The notes: generated by a model from the letters alone, not told the origin. DNA of 64,000 nt from Lotus japonicus (GCF_012489685.1 NC_080043.1:42051127-42115126); one strand, 5' to 3'. Shown: positions 1 to 11,141, numbered from the stretch's first letter. A program made the numbers and translations.

Positions 1-1
1 G

Positions 2-1588
2 AAGCAAGTCAGAATAGTGATGAAGCCTACCCGGGTGGAACCAGCTGCTCAAGTGATCAGAAGGATTGGAACTCCTTCCAGAGTGACTAGGTCATCAGTA
101 CAATCATCAAGTAAGTCTGTTGTTGATTCTGATGCTGATTTGAATTCATTTGATGCACTCCCCATCTCTGCTATGCTCAAACGATCCTCAAACCCACTCA
201 CTCCTATTCCTGAGTCCCAACCAGCTGCACAAGCCACTTCTCCACCCCACTCACCAAGGTCTTCATTTTTCCAACCTTCTCCAAATGAAGCACCTCTCTG
301 GAACATGCTTCAGAACCAACCTTCTAGACAAGATACACCAACCTCTCCCATTACCATCCAATACAACCCATTAACTTTTGAACCCATCATTCCTGAACAA
401 CCAGTTCTTAACCAAACAGAACCTGAACCCAGAACGTCTGATAAGTCTGTCCCCAGAGCTTCAGAACGTCTGGTTGCCAGAACCACTGATACAGATTCCT
501 CCTCTGTCTATACCCCTGTATCATTCCCAATCAATGTTGCTGACTCCTCCCCTTCCAATAACTCTGAGTCCATTCGTAAATTCATGGAGGTCAGAAAAGA
601 AAAGGTGTCTACCATGGAAGAGTATTACCTCACATGTCCAAGCCCTAGGAGATATCCTGGACCTAGACCTGACCGTCTATTTGACCCAGATGAACCTATC
701 TTGGCTAACCCCCTACATGAGGCAGACCCTTTGGCTCAACCCGCTCAGTCTGACCCTGTCCATCAAGAGTCAGTTCAACCAGAACCAGAACACTCTGTGT
801 CTAACCACTCTTCGGTTAGATCACCCCATCCTCTGGTTGAAACTTCTGAACGACACCTTGGAGCCTCTGTACCTCATGTCCAAACCTTTGACATTGGCTC
901 TCCTCAAGGTGCTTCTGAAGCTCACAGTAGCAATCACCCAACCTCTCCAGAAACCAACCTCTCCATAGTTCCCTACACTTACCTCAGACCCACCTCTCTC
1001 TCTGAGTGTATCAATGTTTTCAATCATGAAGCTTCCTTGATGCTACGCAACGTGCAAGGTCACACTGACCTAAGTGAGAATGCTGAATCTGTTGCTGAAG
1101 AGTGGAATAGTCTGAGTACCTGGCTAGTAGCTCAGGTTCCTATTATGATGCAGCATCTGACTGCAGAAAGGGATCAGAGGATCAAGGCTGCAAAGCAGAG
1201 GTTTGCCAGAAGGGTGGCTCTTCATGAACAACAACAAAGACACAAGCTCCTTGAAGCTGTTGAAGAGGCCAGACGAAAGCAAGAGCAAGCAGAAGAAGCT
1301 GCACGTCAAGCCGCAGCTCAAGCTGAACAAGCAAGATTAGAGGCAGAGAGACTTGAAGCTGAAGCTGAAGCCCTTAGATGTCAAGCACTGGCACCAGTGG
1401 TTTTTACTCTTGCTGCTTCTGCTTCCATTCCAGCTCATCAAGCTGCTCAGAATGTTCCTTCCAGCTCCACACAGTCAAGCTCGTCCAGACTCGACCTAAT
1501 GGAACAACGTCTTGATACTCATGAGTCTATGCTACAGGACATGAAGCAAATGATGATGGAACTTCTGCGTCGATCTGATAAACCCTAG
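2..1588 (+). CDS. Env-like ORF of a Sirevirus-type Copia retrotransposon (5' partial)
   Basis: The frame is open to the left window edge, so the true start is not visible; an in-frame ATG lies at 20. The product is at least 520 residues. Its first two thirds are Pro/Ser-rich and low in predicted structure. Residues of roughly 385-455 form a strong Glu/Ala/Gln/Arg-rich coiled coil, and a short second coiled coil with a Met-rich tail precedes the stop. Position between where pol should be and a long polypurine-rich leader to a 1.2-kb LTR matches the extra env-like gene of Sireviruses such as soybean SIRE1 (family knowledge). No signal peptide or membrane segment is obvious, so a true envelope role is not supported. 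It could equally be a structural or chaperone-like element protein. Confidence 0.6.
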   Translation, partial: KQVRIVMKPTRVEPAAQVIRRIGTPSRVTRSSVQSSSKSVVDSDADLNSFDALPISAMLKRSSNPLTPIPESQPAAQATSPPHSPRSSFFQPSPNEAPLWNMLQNQPSRQDTPTSPITIQYNPLTFEPIIPEQPVLNQTEPEPRTSDKSVPRASERLVARTTDTDSSSVYTPVSFPINVADSSPSNNSESIRKFMEVRKEKVSTMEEYYLTCPSPRRYPGPRPDRLFDPDEPILANPLHEADPLAQPAQSDPVHQESVQPEPEHSVSNHSSVRSPHPLVETSERHLGASVPHVQTFDIGSPQGASEAHSSNHPTSPETNLSIVPYTYLRPTSLSECINVFNHEASLMLRNVQGHTDLSENAESVAEEWNSLSTWLVAQVPIMMQHLTAERDQRIKAAKQRFARRVALHEQQQRHKLLEAVEEARRKQEQAEEAARQAAAQAEQARLEAERLEAEAEALRCQALAPVVFTLAASASIPAHQAAQNVPSSSTQSSSSRLDLMEQRLDTHESMLQDMKQMMMELLRRSDKP

Positions 1589-1694
1589 TCTTAGGATCTC
1601 TTCGTTTTCCCTCTTAACTTAGTTTTATTTTAACTTTTTTTTATTTTTTTTCTTAAGTTACTCTCGTTATTCTGCTTTGTTATTTTCTATTTAT

Positions 1695-1697
<3 letters not shown>

Positions 1698-1728
<31 letters not shown>
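1698..1728. repeat. (AT)n microsatellite
   Basis: A run of about 15 AT dinucleotides lies 110 bp downstream of the env-like ORF. It probably arose by slippage and is of no coding value. Confidence 0.9.
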
Positions 1729-1807
1729 TTGTCACATTGTGTTTGCAAAAACTTTCTTTATTCATAATCATTATGTTTACATCATACATTTTCTTTTTTC
1801 CTAAAGT

Positions 1808-2200
1808 CTAGAATGGAGGATCCTTCCTCATTCTTCTGCACTCTTGGCGCTGCTCTGACCTCTCCCTCTCCAGACGATCCAGTGAATACTGGATGTTGTT
1901 GAGATTGACGATCAGCTCATTCCTCTCCAGAACCTCTTCTGTTGTCTTGAGTTTCCTTTCTATCGTGTCCTTCTCTTCCAGTAGCCTCAGCTCAAGCTGG
2001 CTGAGTTCTTGAACTTCTTCCACGAAGGCAAGAAATTCCCTTAAGTCTTTCTTCAGCTCTGGACGAAGGTCCTCCTCAAGCAGTGTCCTCGTCAGCTCTG
2101 ATATGGTCGTTGTACCCTCTGGATGCCTTATGTTCAGGAACAAGTCCTCCTCGAACGCCTTCCTTTTGAGCTCTTCTAGTGCAACCATGTATGAAGCCAT
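1808..2200 (-). CDS. Antisense coiled-coil ORF in the Sirevirus 3' region
   Basis: A 130-residue ORF reads against the element. The ATG at 2200 has good plant context (A at -3, G at +4). The product is dominated by Glu, Leu, Arg and Lys with heptad-like spacing, so it should be mostly coiled coil; no known domain is recognised. A TATA motif lies about 52 bp upstream of the ATG on the same strand. It is convergent with the env-like ORF, with the stops 219 bp apart. Antisense extra ORFs are known in Tat/Ogre-type Gypsy elements; I know of no standard one in Sireviruses. It may be a real element gene or a captured host fragment. Coding status is moderately supported by length, start context and promoter motif. 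Confidence 0.45.
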   Translation of the reverse strand: MASYMVALEELKRKAFEEDLFLNIRHPEGTTTISELTRTLLEEDLRPELKKDLREFLAFVEEVQELSQLELRLLEEKDTIERKLKTTEEVLERNELIVNLNNIQYSLDRLERERSEQRQECRRMRKDPPF

Positions 2201-2251
2201 TTCTGATTATGGTCTTGATCGAGTTGTGAAGCTTTTTCTCCTCTCCATTGC

Positions 2252-2259
2252 TTTATATA
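2252..2259 (-). promoter_or_regulatory. TATA box for the antisense ORF
   Basis: On the minus strand the sequence reads CTATATAAAG. It is placed so that transcription would start roughly 20 nt before the ATG at 2200. This is inferred from motif and spacing only. Confidence 0.45.
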
Positions 2260-2450
2260 GGCTTCATTCTCTCTCTGAAAGTTAATGCTTTTACAGTTTC
2301 TCGAGGTTAAGTTCTTGGTAACTGAAACTTCTTTTTACTCCCTTGGCCGGTGGTAAACGTTCTAATTGTGCATTAACTATTCTCTTTAATTCGCCTAACT
2401 CTGACTCATGCATCGTTTTATTTCTTTTGAAACTTAGACCTTCTCTAAGG

Positions 2451-3000
2451 GGGAGAACCTTGTACTTCAAGCTAAGTTTTTCACACCCCATGCTTTTTGC
2501 TTATGACAAAAAGGGGGAGTACACCCAGTTTTTGATGTGTAAGCTGTGTTAGTGTGATTTATTTTTCTTTTGGAGAATTTAAGAGTTCCACCTTTATGAC
2601 CTTAGATGTGTCACTGGGCAAATACAAGGAATACATTTCACTTCTTCTGAAGTGATTTTAGTTTGACTCTGATACCCAAGACTCTGATACCTTGTCCGTT
2701 GACTCTGATTACTTATGCGCTCTGATTATTCTATTTCATCTATGTCATAAGTTTCTCACTCTGAACTCTTATATTATTTAGCTCAGAATCTAGACTTTTA
2801 TAACGTTTTCATCAAGTATTAGATTCAGGGGGAGCTAAGCTCAGAATCAAGCTGTGACTTGAATTCAGAATGAGCAAGATAAACTATTCACATGAGGATA
2901 AGTCTTATTCTATATCCCTAAACTCTGAGTGAATTCAGTTTAATGTTTAAGAATTGTTCATCAAAAATCTTAGTTTTGTCATCATCAAAAAGGGGGAGAT
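2451..3000 (+). other. Multiple polypurine tracts upstream of the Sirevirus 3' LTR
   Basis: The motif AGGGGGAG occurs near 2451, 2511, 2828 and 2992. The last one directly abuts the LTR and is the probable plus-strand primer. Repeated polypurine tracts before the 3' LTR are a recognised Sirevirus hallmark. The same set is seen in reverse at the right window end (63,287-63,835). The stretch between 2,290 and 3,000 holds no other coding signal. Confidence 0.75.
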
Positions 3001-3229
3001 TGTAAGATCAAGTTTTGATCTAGTAGTACAACTTTATGTTTTGATGATTACAAGTTAACCTTTTGAGTATGAACAATTATGGTACTCTAACGTGTTTTTC
3101 TGAGTGTGCTATTTACAGGCTCTGACCTTGATTCAGTCTCACACAAATCAGAAGCACTGTGCATAAAGAGTGACCCAAGCAACGCTTTCGCAACATCTAT
3201 GTTCACTCTGAACAGTAGAAATGCTTCAG

Positions 3230-3500
3230 AAGATCTGAAGTTATACAAGCTCTGATATGGACTCAGCCACCAGAAGTTCTGAAGATCCAGAAGTTCTGAC
3301 AACCAAGAAACTCTGAAGGTTCAGATGTTCTGACGGTGTAGAAGACTCTGAAGATCCAGAAGCTGAACAGTGGAAACTCTGATGTCCAGAAGCAAGAAAC
3401 TCTGAAGACCATGTACTTCTCTCTGAGCTCAGAATCAGAAGATACAATGGTCAGAGGATCTGTGCTTTCCCTCTGACTCTGATCAACCGGCTTCACAAGT
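3230..3500 (+). repeat. Degenerate CTCTGAAG/CCAGAAG short repeats in the LTR U3
   Basis: Variants of TCTGAAGATCCAGAAGTTC recur many times at irregular spacing. The equivalent block on the minus strand lies at about 62,800-63,060. U3 repeats of this kind often carry enhancer activity, but that is not shown here. Confidence 0.7.
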
Positions 3501-3690
3501 TCCAACATGAAGCATTCCCCTGATCAGAAGTCTCCTAGGTTTAAAGGTCAAGTCGCTATCAAAGTACAAAAGCATATGTACTATCCTGACGACCTACCTA
3601 ACGTTCTCAGCCACAGCAGAAGCTGGAATTTCCAGAACTGCCCTCCAACGGTAGCATTCCCATGCAGCGTTCAAACCCTAATCCTTGGAG

Positions 3691-3698
3691 TATAAATA
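3691..3698 (+). promoter_or_regulatory. LTR TATA box
   Basis: TATAAATA follows a CCTTGGAG stretch, and the right-hand LTR has the matching motif on the minus strand near 62,590. It is the likely core promoter of the element. Confidence 0.6.
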
Positions 3699-4208
3699 GA
3701 GGCTGAAGATTGAAAGATGCGGTTGGAAGAATTACACACGCGCAAGCTATATTCAAAAACCTTCAAGCATTCTTTTATCTGAAATTCATTGTGTTTACTA
3801 TTAGCTTTTCAGAAGCAAATCTCTTGTAAACATTCTTTGTTAAACAGTTTGTTTAGTTACCTTTAGGAGATCAAGGTTGATCGGATCCTAGAGAAGACTA
3901 AGAGAGTGAATCTTAGTGTGAGCTAAGTCAGTGTAATTGTTAGTCACGTGTAGGTTTCAAGTGCAGTTGTAACACTTTACCTGATTAGTAGATTGCCTTC
4001 ATTCTAAGAAGGAAGAAATCACCTTGACGGGTGGACTGGATTAGCTTGAGGGATTTATCAAGTGAACCAGGATAAAAATCCTTGTGTGCTTTTCTATCTC
4101 TTATCTTTAGCACTTAAGTCTCGAAAGATTTGTTGAAATCTTTAAGGTGGAAGTTTTTATTTGAAAACGTTATTCAAACCCCCCTTTCTACCGTTTTTCA
4201 TACCTTCA

Positions 4209-5966
4209 ATTGTTGCTACGGATTGGTCTCTACCATTTGAGATCATGTGTTATGCTAGTGATTTAGCTTTAGGGGCTGTCTTGTGTCAAAAGAAAGAAAG
4301 AGTGTTGTACGTGATATACTATGCGAGTAGAGTTTTGAATGAGGCCCAAAGGAACTACACTACAACTGAAAAAGAATTGTTGGCTGTAGTCTTTGCTTGT
4401 GAGAAGTTTAGGCCTTACATTTTGGGTTTTAAAGTTATTGTTCATACTGACCATGCTGCTTTGAGACATTTGTTTGCTAAACAGGACTCTAAGCCGAGGT
4501 TGATTCGATGGGTCTTACTCCTTCAAGAGTTCGACCTTGTGATCATTGACCGAAGAGGCAAGGACAATGGAGTAGCAGACCATATGTCGAGATTGGAAGG
4601 TGGGGCATGCAGCCCAATACCTATTCAAGAGGAGTTCCCGGATGAGAAACTCCTAGCTGTTTCCACCGAGAAATCCCTACCCTGGTATGTACATTTTTCT
4701 AATTGCCGGGTTGCTGGACTTATTCCCCATGACTTGACCTGGCAGCAGAAGAAGAGATTCCTGCATGATGCAAAATCTTACCTCTGGGAGGATCCTTATC
4801 TTTTTAAAATTTGCTCTGATGGAGTCATAAGAAGGTGCATCCCGGAAGTTGATTTTGAGAAGATTCTTTGGCATTGCCATGGATCAAGTTATGGAGGACA
4901 TTTTAGTGGGGAGAGGACTGCTGCTAAGGTCCTCCAAAGTGGTTTCTATTGGCCTACTCTGCATAAAGATAGTAGAGCTTTTGTTGAGAGTTGTGATAGG
5001 TGTCAGCGGACTGGTAACATCTCAAGGAGAAATGAGATGCCCCTAAAAAATATTTTGGAAATTGAGTTGTTTGATGTTTGGGGCATCGATTTCATGGGAC
5101 CCTTCCCACTTTCTTTTGGTTGCCAGTATATTTTGGTGGCTTTTGACTATGTTTCTAAGTGGGTTGAAGCCGTTGCACTCTCAACAAATGACTCTAAAGT
5201 GGTGGTTTCTTTTCTGAAAAAGAACATTTTCACTAGGTTTGGTGTTCCTAGAGCGATTATAAGTGATGGGGGTACCCACTTTTGAAACAGAGCTTTCGAG
5301 TCTCTCTTGGAAAAATATGGTGTTAAGCATAAAGTGTCTACCCCCTATCACCCTCAAACTAGTGGGCAAGTTGAGATTTCTAATCGTGAGTTGAAACGTA
5401 TTCTTGAAAAAGTGGTAGATTCTTCCAGAAGGGATTGGTCAAGGAAACTTGACGATGCCTTATGGGCTTACCGAATCGCTTTTAAAACTCCGATTGGTAC
5501 TTCTCCTTTCCACCTAGTTTTTGGGAAAGCGTGTCACTTACCGGTGGAATTAGAACACAAGGCCTATTGGGCCATAAGGAAATTGAACTTTGATTGGAAA
5601 GTTGCTAGCGAAAAGAGACTCTTGCAATTGAATGAGCTTGATGAGTTTCGACTCCGAGCTTATGAGAGTGCTAGCATCTACAAGGAAAAGACAAAGAAGT
5701 GGCATGATAGGAATATTTTGGATAGGGAATTTGTCTCAGGGCAATTAGTGCTGCTCTTCAATTCTAGATTGAGGCTATTCCCTGGGAAACTGAAGTCTAG
5801 ATGGTCTGGACCCTTTGTGGTTAAGAGGGTGTTCCCTCATGGAGCGGTAGAGGTTGAAAACCCAGAGACCAATAATACTTTCACTGTGAATGGGCAAAGG
5901 TTGAAAGTGTACTTAGGTGGTGAGGTACTGAAGTTAGAAACCATATTTTTCAAACCTCCAACTTGA
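4209..5966 (+). pseudogene. Gypsy retrotransposon RNase H-integrase fragment (Athila/Tat-like)
   Basis: The reading frame enters within the reverse transcriptase C-terminus and shows the RNase H signature ([32 protein letters not shown]). A zinc-binding H-C-C integrase head follows ([23 protein letters not shown]). The integrase core comes next ([30 protein letters not shown]), then the C-terminal domain. The frame is continuous except for a TGA at 5284-5286, just after DGGTHF, where a Cys codon is usual. Gag, protease and most of the reverse transcriptase are cut off by the Sirevirus LTR ending at 4208. The copy cannot make a full polyprotein. Confidence 0.85.
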
Positions 5967-7311
5967 CAAGGAGGATAGTCTACCTAAGACTAAAACAATG
6001 GGCTGCTTGGGAGACAACCCAAGTCTTGTTTTATTCTGCATGTTGGTTGTTGTGTTTTTGCAGGGAATGGGAGCCTGAAGTTCAGAAAAAAGCGGTTCCG
6101 AGGCCTCTGTTATGTTTGGTAAAAGAGGTTACCCCTACTCTCTACACAGAATTCATGCATTTTTAGCATATTTTTCCTTTGTAGAGTTTCTTTAGTTGTT
6201 CGATCATGCATCGTTGCATATAGAGTCTTTTGTGTCTGGGTTGTTATTTCCCTATACTTTAATGGCATGCTTCTGAGTTTTGCTCTCTCACATGATGCTT
6301 GCTTTGAACATGTTTTTAAAAGGATACTTTGTGTTGTTTTGGGGAGTGATTGTATGTTTGGGAAAGAGAGGGAGAGACTTCGATCTTCTAAGTGTTGTCT
6401 TGAGGATAGAGTTGATGTGAGTCCACAAGGGTCCATCTTTGACCCTTCACTATATAATCTCCCTGGAGGATCCTGACTCACTTGCACTTCTTGGTTCTGT
6501 GTTGAATTCATTCTTTGCATACTCTGGGAGAATTGCGTTCTTGAGACTCGTAGGTTTTATTAGACTTCATAGCTTATACCATGCATTTTTGCCCCTAGTC
6601 GACCCTATTGAGCCTTTTGGGGAGTTCTTTGTTACACTTGTTGTGTGGGCTGCCTGTTTGGTTGGAAAAATGGGGAGTTGTGGTCTTTAAATTGTTTTGG
6701 AGCTAGGTAAAGTTTGAAATGTCTCTTGCCCCAAAAATAAGAAAAAAACAGAAGATGAAAAAGAAAAAAACTCCTAATCAAGTTGGAGTTAAAAAAAAAA
6801 AAAACAAAAGAAAGTTGAAAAAGGGGGTCAAGAGACTTGCGTTAGAAAAGTTGGTTATTGAAAGCTCCGGGGTTTCTAATAAGACCACACTCAAATTTTG
6901 TGCAGCCATAGTCTTCCTTATGGACCACCTACCTTGTGCTTTACCTAGCCAACACTTCAACCCTTTTGAAGTCTCATTGAATAATGCATTATCAACTTTA
7001 GTTGCTCTTGAGTGAATGATTCCCAGAACCTATGAACTTGCTTGTGTGCTCAGTGCACTAAACAATTGTCTCATGCTAGGATGTTAGTTCTAAATGCTTC
7101 TCATGGTGGACTCTAATTCTTCTTTATTAAGAGTTGCATGAAGATGATTGTTGAATCTTTTTCTTGGAACTAACTGCATTCGCTTGATCCCCCGGTTTTC
7201 TTAAGTTGTGTATCCCTCTTTTGGCTTGTGTGTTGGGAGTAATTCTTGGAGCTTGAGGGCAAGCTAATCTTAGTGATGCTCGAGGACGAGCTGTCGTTGA
7301 GTATAGTGGTG
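5967..7311 (+). other. Gypsy post-integrase region
   Basis: This runs from the integrase stop to the start of the LTR. It holds a conserved-looking GGCTGCTTGGGAGACAACCC block at about 6,000 and purine-rich low-complexity stretches (6,720-6,830). The open frame at 6,719-7,015 starts with Lys-rich low complexity. No convincing gene is seen. Confidence 0.5.
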
Positions 7312-8616
7312 TGATGACCCTAGTTTAGTGGTGTTTTTAGGGTCATTCCTTTGTTAGTTTTGAGTCTTTTTGTTGAGTCTCATGTAGTGTTTCATGCATT
7401 GTCATGCATTTTTACAATTCTTTGAGTTTTTATTTTGTTTTCGTAAATTTGTAGTTTTATAGGGACATTTATTATATTTTAAGTAAGTTTAGGAATTGCA
7501 TTTGTTTCAGCTTTAAGTATAAGGACTTGTGTGCTTTTAATCACTTGATCTTCTAGTTGTTTCTTCCTTAGCTTGGCCATCAAGTGTGCAGCTGAAACTG
7601 GTGAAGAGATAGGGGCAAATGGCATAAAAGATTGATTAATGCATTGAAAGGGGGGTTACAAGAAGATTAAAAGACTTTCAGGGCGGAGGATAGCGCTCAA
7701 GCGCCCTGAGCGCCAGCCCTCCAGAAGCGTTGTGGTTGTTTCTGCCACTTGGGCGCTCAAGCGTCCCAGGGCAGCGCTTGAGCGCCCTAGTTCGCATAGA
7801 TTGTCTATAAATTGATTTTTTGTCATTTCTTTTGGAACCTTTTGTCATTTTATCACATTTCAATAAGTTAGAAGGGAGGGTTTGAGTTCTGGAGCTTGAG
7901 GAACTTTTCCTAGGCCTTATGTTCCAGGTTTTATTTTCATCTTCTTGTATGGATTCCATAGTCATGCTTGGCTAAAAACCCCTTTGTTTTGGGTTCTTTG
8001 TAAGACTTTGGATGTTTTAGCTTTTAATTCCTTTCCTATTCGTAATGTTCTGAGTAAACCCTTGAATCTCACTTCTATGCTTAATCTTTCAAGCTTGAAT
8101 GCATGCTAGCTTCTTACTTTTCTATAATCATAACGATAGTTTGTTATAGAATTGGGACTTGTTGTGAGATTACTCCTCCTATACTTGCTGCTAGGAATAG
8201 AGGAAGAGTTGGGGTTGGTTTGCCTGAATTGTATGCTTATTGCTTCTATCAAATGCTTAGGTTATCAAGGAATTGAACCTATCTTTTGGTTAGAAAGGGT
8301 TTTCTTTACGAGGCATCGATAGATGACTATCTAGGCTAGAACTTCAAGGAGAGACTCAGGATTTATTGGATAGGAAGGTTTGCTAAAACTGAATTAGTTG
8401 AACAAGAACCCAAGGCAATCTCATTTCTGAATTTCGATCACTTTACTACTTGTTCATTTATCTGTTACATAATCAAAGAAACTTTCAATCTTAAAAACTG
8501 AATTTTACTCGCTTTTTAAACTTGAACTTGACTCTTAAAGTGAATTCACATTCTAATTCCCTGTGGTTCGATAATTTAAAACCCGGAGATATATGTACAC
8601 TTGCAGATTGACCAAC
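7312..8616 (+). mobile_element. Probable 3' LTR of the Gypsy element
   Basis: It starts TGATGACCC after the post-integrase spacer and appears to end near ATTGACCAACA, after which Ulp1-like coding sequence begins. The 5' LTR is outside the window, so the ends are estimates. It carries the GC-rich GCGC-type inverted repeats at 7,682-7,790. Confidence 0.5.
7682..7790. repeat. GCGCTCAAGCGCCC-type inverted repeats in the Gypsy LTR
   Basis: Within about 110 bp the motif GCGCTCAAGCGCC and its complement GGGCGCTTGAGCGC appear at least three times with small changes. The block could fold into a strong GC-rich structure inside an otherwise AT-rich LTR. Confidence 0.75.
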
Positions 8617-8639
8617 AGATTTGTTTATAAATCTACAAA

Positions 8640-9758
8640 AACAGATTATAACCTTGGTTGCTGTCAAGATCATGCGTGAACAAAGCTTTCACATGGATGA
8701 TACTATCTGGTGCTTTCCCCCATGTTTTGTGGTTAGATTTCAAAGAGTTCCTGATCTGCATGATATTTTTCATATTATTGAAGTCCTATATGTTTTTATT
8801 GTTAAAATAGGAGGATGTTTACAATGGCTTTTCTGTTGAGAAATTGTGTATGGAATACTTGAGGCCATTCATGTATCCATACAACACTTTGAAATATGTA
8901 AGTTTTGTTTAAGTTTCATAAGTGAAAGCATATGTCTTAACTCTCTATCATTAATGACTGTGATGCACCTTTGAACATATTTACTTGCATATGTAGATCT
9001 ACATTCCTATCAAGATTGAATCTGGCCATTGGTATTTGTGCATCATTTCCATTGGGGATTACACCATTTACCACTTGGACTCCCATCTTAATGTGGAGGA
9101 CATACCGGTTAGATGTGCATCCATGAAAACATTGGTAATGTTTATATAATACTTCACTTCAATCTGAATACTTTTCACATTCTAGCTTCATACTTTAATT
9201 TGTTTGCTTTTATTGTATGTCAATGCAACACATTGGTTGAAATGATGACCACAAAGGACAGATATGTGGAAACTAATTTTTACCGGAAAATGGTGGACTT
9301 TCATTCTTGAAAGCTAAAGGAAGCAAGGGGCATCCTCAATACTGGTAGCAGGTAGTCCTTATTGAAATTGAACTGCATACATTTAATTTAATAATTTTGT
9401 CAAGTTTTGGTAACTCTTCCCTGTTATTATGTTTACTGCAGCCATGATTCAGCTATGTGGCTGTTAAGTTGGCTTGAATTGGGTTCTGGGTTTAATCCCA
9501 ATCGATCTGGCTATGTAAGTAAATAGTCATATTCATGGTTTATGGCTGTTTTGTTGGTTTGTGATTGTGTGTTGTAAGAATTAATTTCTGTTTTTTTTCT
9601 TATGCCAACCAAATGAAAGGGTTGTTCGTATGAACACTGCCACCACTCTGTTATGTGGTGAGCATAATGACACTCGGAGGAGCTTGGAGGAGAAGGCCAC
9701 TGTCTTCTGGAATGCATATCACACTGCTGATGTTGAAGGGGTGGCTACGACTTTGTGA
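8640..9758 (+). pseudogene. Ulp1-like cysteine protease fragment (peptidase C48 type)
   Basis: Several exon-like blocks read in order on the plus strand. They are an N-terminal block at about 8,640-8,732 (DDTIWCFPP), 8,810-8,898 (SVEKLCMEYLRPF), 8,998-9,134 (GHWYLCIISIGDYTIYHLDSH), 9,210-9,310, 9,445-9,515 and 9,610-9,758. The HWYL His and the YHLDS Asp match the Ulp1 His-Asp pair. At the usual Cys position the frame reads HDSAMW, so the nucleophile is not visible. GT/AG junctions flank most blocks. Such genes are widespread in plant Ulp1-bearing Mutator-like elements and as host relics. The N-terminus is cut by the Gypsy LTR. Assignment rests on motif recognition. Confidence 0.55.
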
Positions 9759-9810
9759 AGTCTGTGGTTGAAGGGCAAGTATTATTTTTTGTTGGTTGTA
9801 TTTTTAACAC

Positions 9811-9850
9811 AGGCAGCAGTAGGAGTTAATAGGCAGCAGTAGGAGTTAAT
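9811..9850. repeat. 20-bp tandem duplication
   Basis: Two perfect copies of AGGCAGCAGTAGGAGTTAAT lie head to tail. The surrounding 9,759-10,504 stretch has poly-C runs (10,150-10,162 and near 10,370) and no other gene. Confidence 0.9.
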
Positions 9851-10504
9851 AGTTGGCTGCATTTTTTGTTGTGCATATATATGTGTGTTGCACAAATTTT
9901 GGTCATGTAAAATAATCTAACCTAACTTTACAACAATGATGCGTTGGATTTGGTGGTGGTAAAACAATGCATTGAATATCCTATGATAGGCAGTGCATTG
10001 TTTAACCATTTGTTTGTCACCTTTTGGGTGGATCCTGAACTTAGCCCCCACTATGGAGTATTTGTTTAGTTACCTGGATTCCATGATCTGGTTGAATGTT
10101 TGCATTTAGTTGAAATTTTAATGTTTGCATTTAACTGATATCAATTCCTCCCCCCCCCCCCCAATTGTACAAAACCATCATTTCCCTCCCCTAAACGGTC
10201 AATGCTATCAATTCCCCTATTAATGATTCTTGGTCAGAGGAATCATGTCATAACTCTATTTACTGTTTTTACTGTTTCTAAGTGTGGTCAAATCTCTAAC
10301 TTTTGAAACAGCTTTTTTGCATGTTTGTGTTCTCAACACCATCATTCCCAAAGTCCTCACTCACCCCCCCCCTCCCCCCAACTTTATCTATAAAAGTCAC
10401 TATTGCCTATCTATAAAAACCACCACTATCTCTCTCAATTAGCTGTGTCCCATTCTTTCCTCTCTCCCATTATTTCTTGCTTCTCATCTCTCAATTATCT
10501 CTCA

Positions 10505-11141
10505 ATGGCCAGCTCTAGCCAATTCCCACCCCCAAACGAATCTCAGGTTATTGACATCTCATCTGATACTGATTCTGATGCTGAGGTTTTTTATGAAAGT
10601 GATTCTGATGGTTCTGATGATTACCCTTATGGATGAATTCGAAGAAATGATCCAAGGTTTGTAGGGAAGGAGGTTAGGGTAGGTGAAATTCCATTTGGTC
10701 CAGGCTTTGTTAAACCCATTACAAAGTCTCAAGCTACAAAGGGTCAAGCATTGGTAAGCATTTTTTCTTACAACCATGGTTTCATCACTTCATTCATGAA
10801 TTCCCACAAAACGCATATATTGCTAAGCATTTTTTCATACATGTTAATTTCCATCATGTTAATTTCACCACTTCATGTAGGGGGTTCCTGCATGGTTTGC
10901 GGAAAAGTGGTTGGATAGGAAATATAAAAAGGTCGTTTTGGTATATGAGTATGTGAAGCTTTATTCTGTCAAAGTGGTGTGGCACTATGCCACTGGAAAC
11001 CAGTGTTCATTTGCAAAGGGTTGGTATGAATTCAAGGTGGAGAATCATGTTGGGCCTGGAGACCATATATATTGCATGCCAACAGTTTTTGAAGATGTTT
11101 TTACCATTGACATCTCGCGCGCAGCTGACCGCCGTGTGTGA
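10505..11141 (+). pseudogene. B3-domain-like two-exon pseudogene
   Basis: Exon 1 (10,505-10,753) starts with an acidic Ser/Asp-rich segment and exon 2 (10,881-11,141) joins in phase 0 through GT/AG sites. Exon 2 ends in a block (SFAKGWYEFKVENHVGPGDH) resembling the distal part of a plant B3 DNA-binding domain: Gly-Trp, a Phe/Asn helix, then hydrophobic-Gly-Asp. An in-frame TGA at 10,634-10,636 interrupts exon 1; the frame is open before and after it. TATA-like motifs lie near 10,387 and 10,411. The 170-residue length would be short for a REM-type factor. B3 assignment is moderate. Confidence 0.5.

Larger units (their letters stand above)
3001..4208 (+). mobile_element. 3' LTR of the left Sirevirus-like element
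   Basis: The LTR begins TGTAAGATCAAG right after a polypurine tract and ends with ACCTTCA, giving 1,208 bp. The right-hand copy at 62,068-63,283 has the same termini on the other strand, which fixes both boundaries. It contains a TATA box at 3691 and a block of degenerate short repeats (3,230-3,500). At 4209 the sequence passes straight into a Gypsy RNase H domain, so this element is inserted in that Gypsy copy. The 5' part lies outside the window. Confidence 0.8.

Noticed and set aside
7678..7965. 95-codon minus-strand frame in the Gypsy LTR
   Set aside because: It covers the GCGC inverted repeats and has no recognisable domain.
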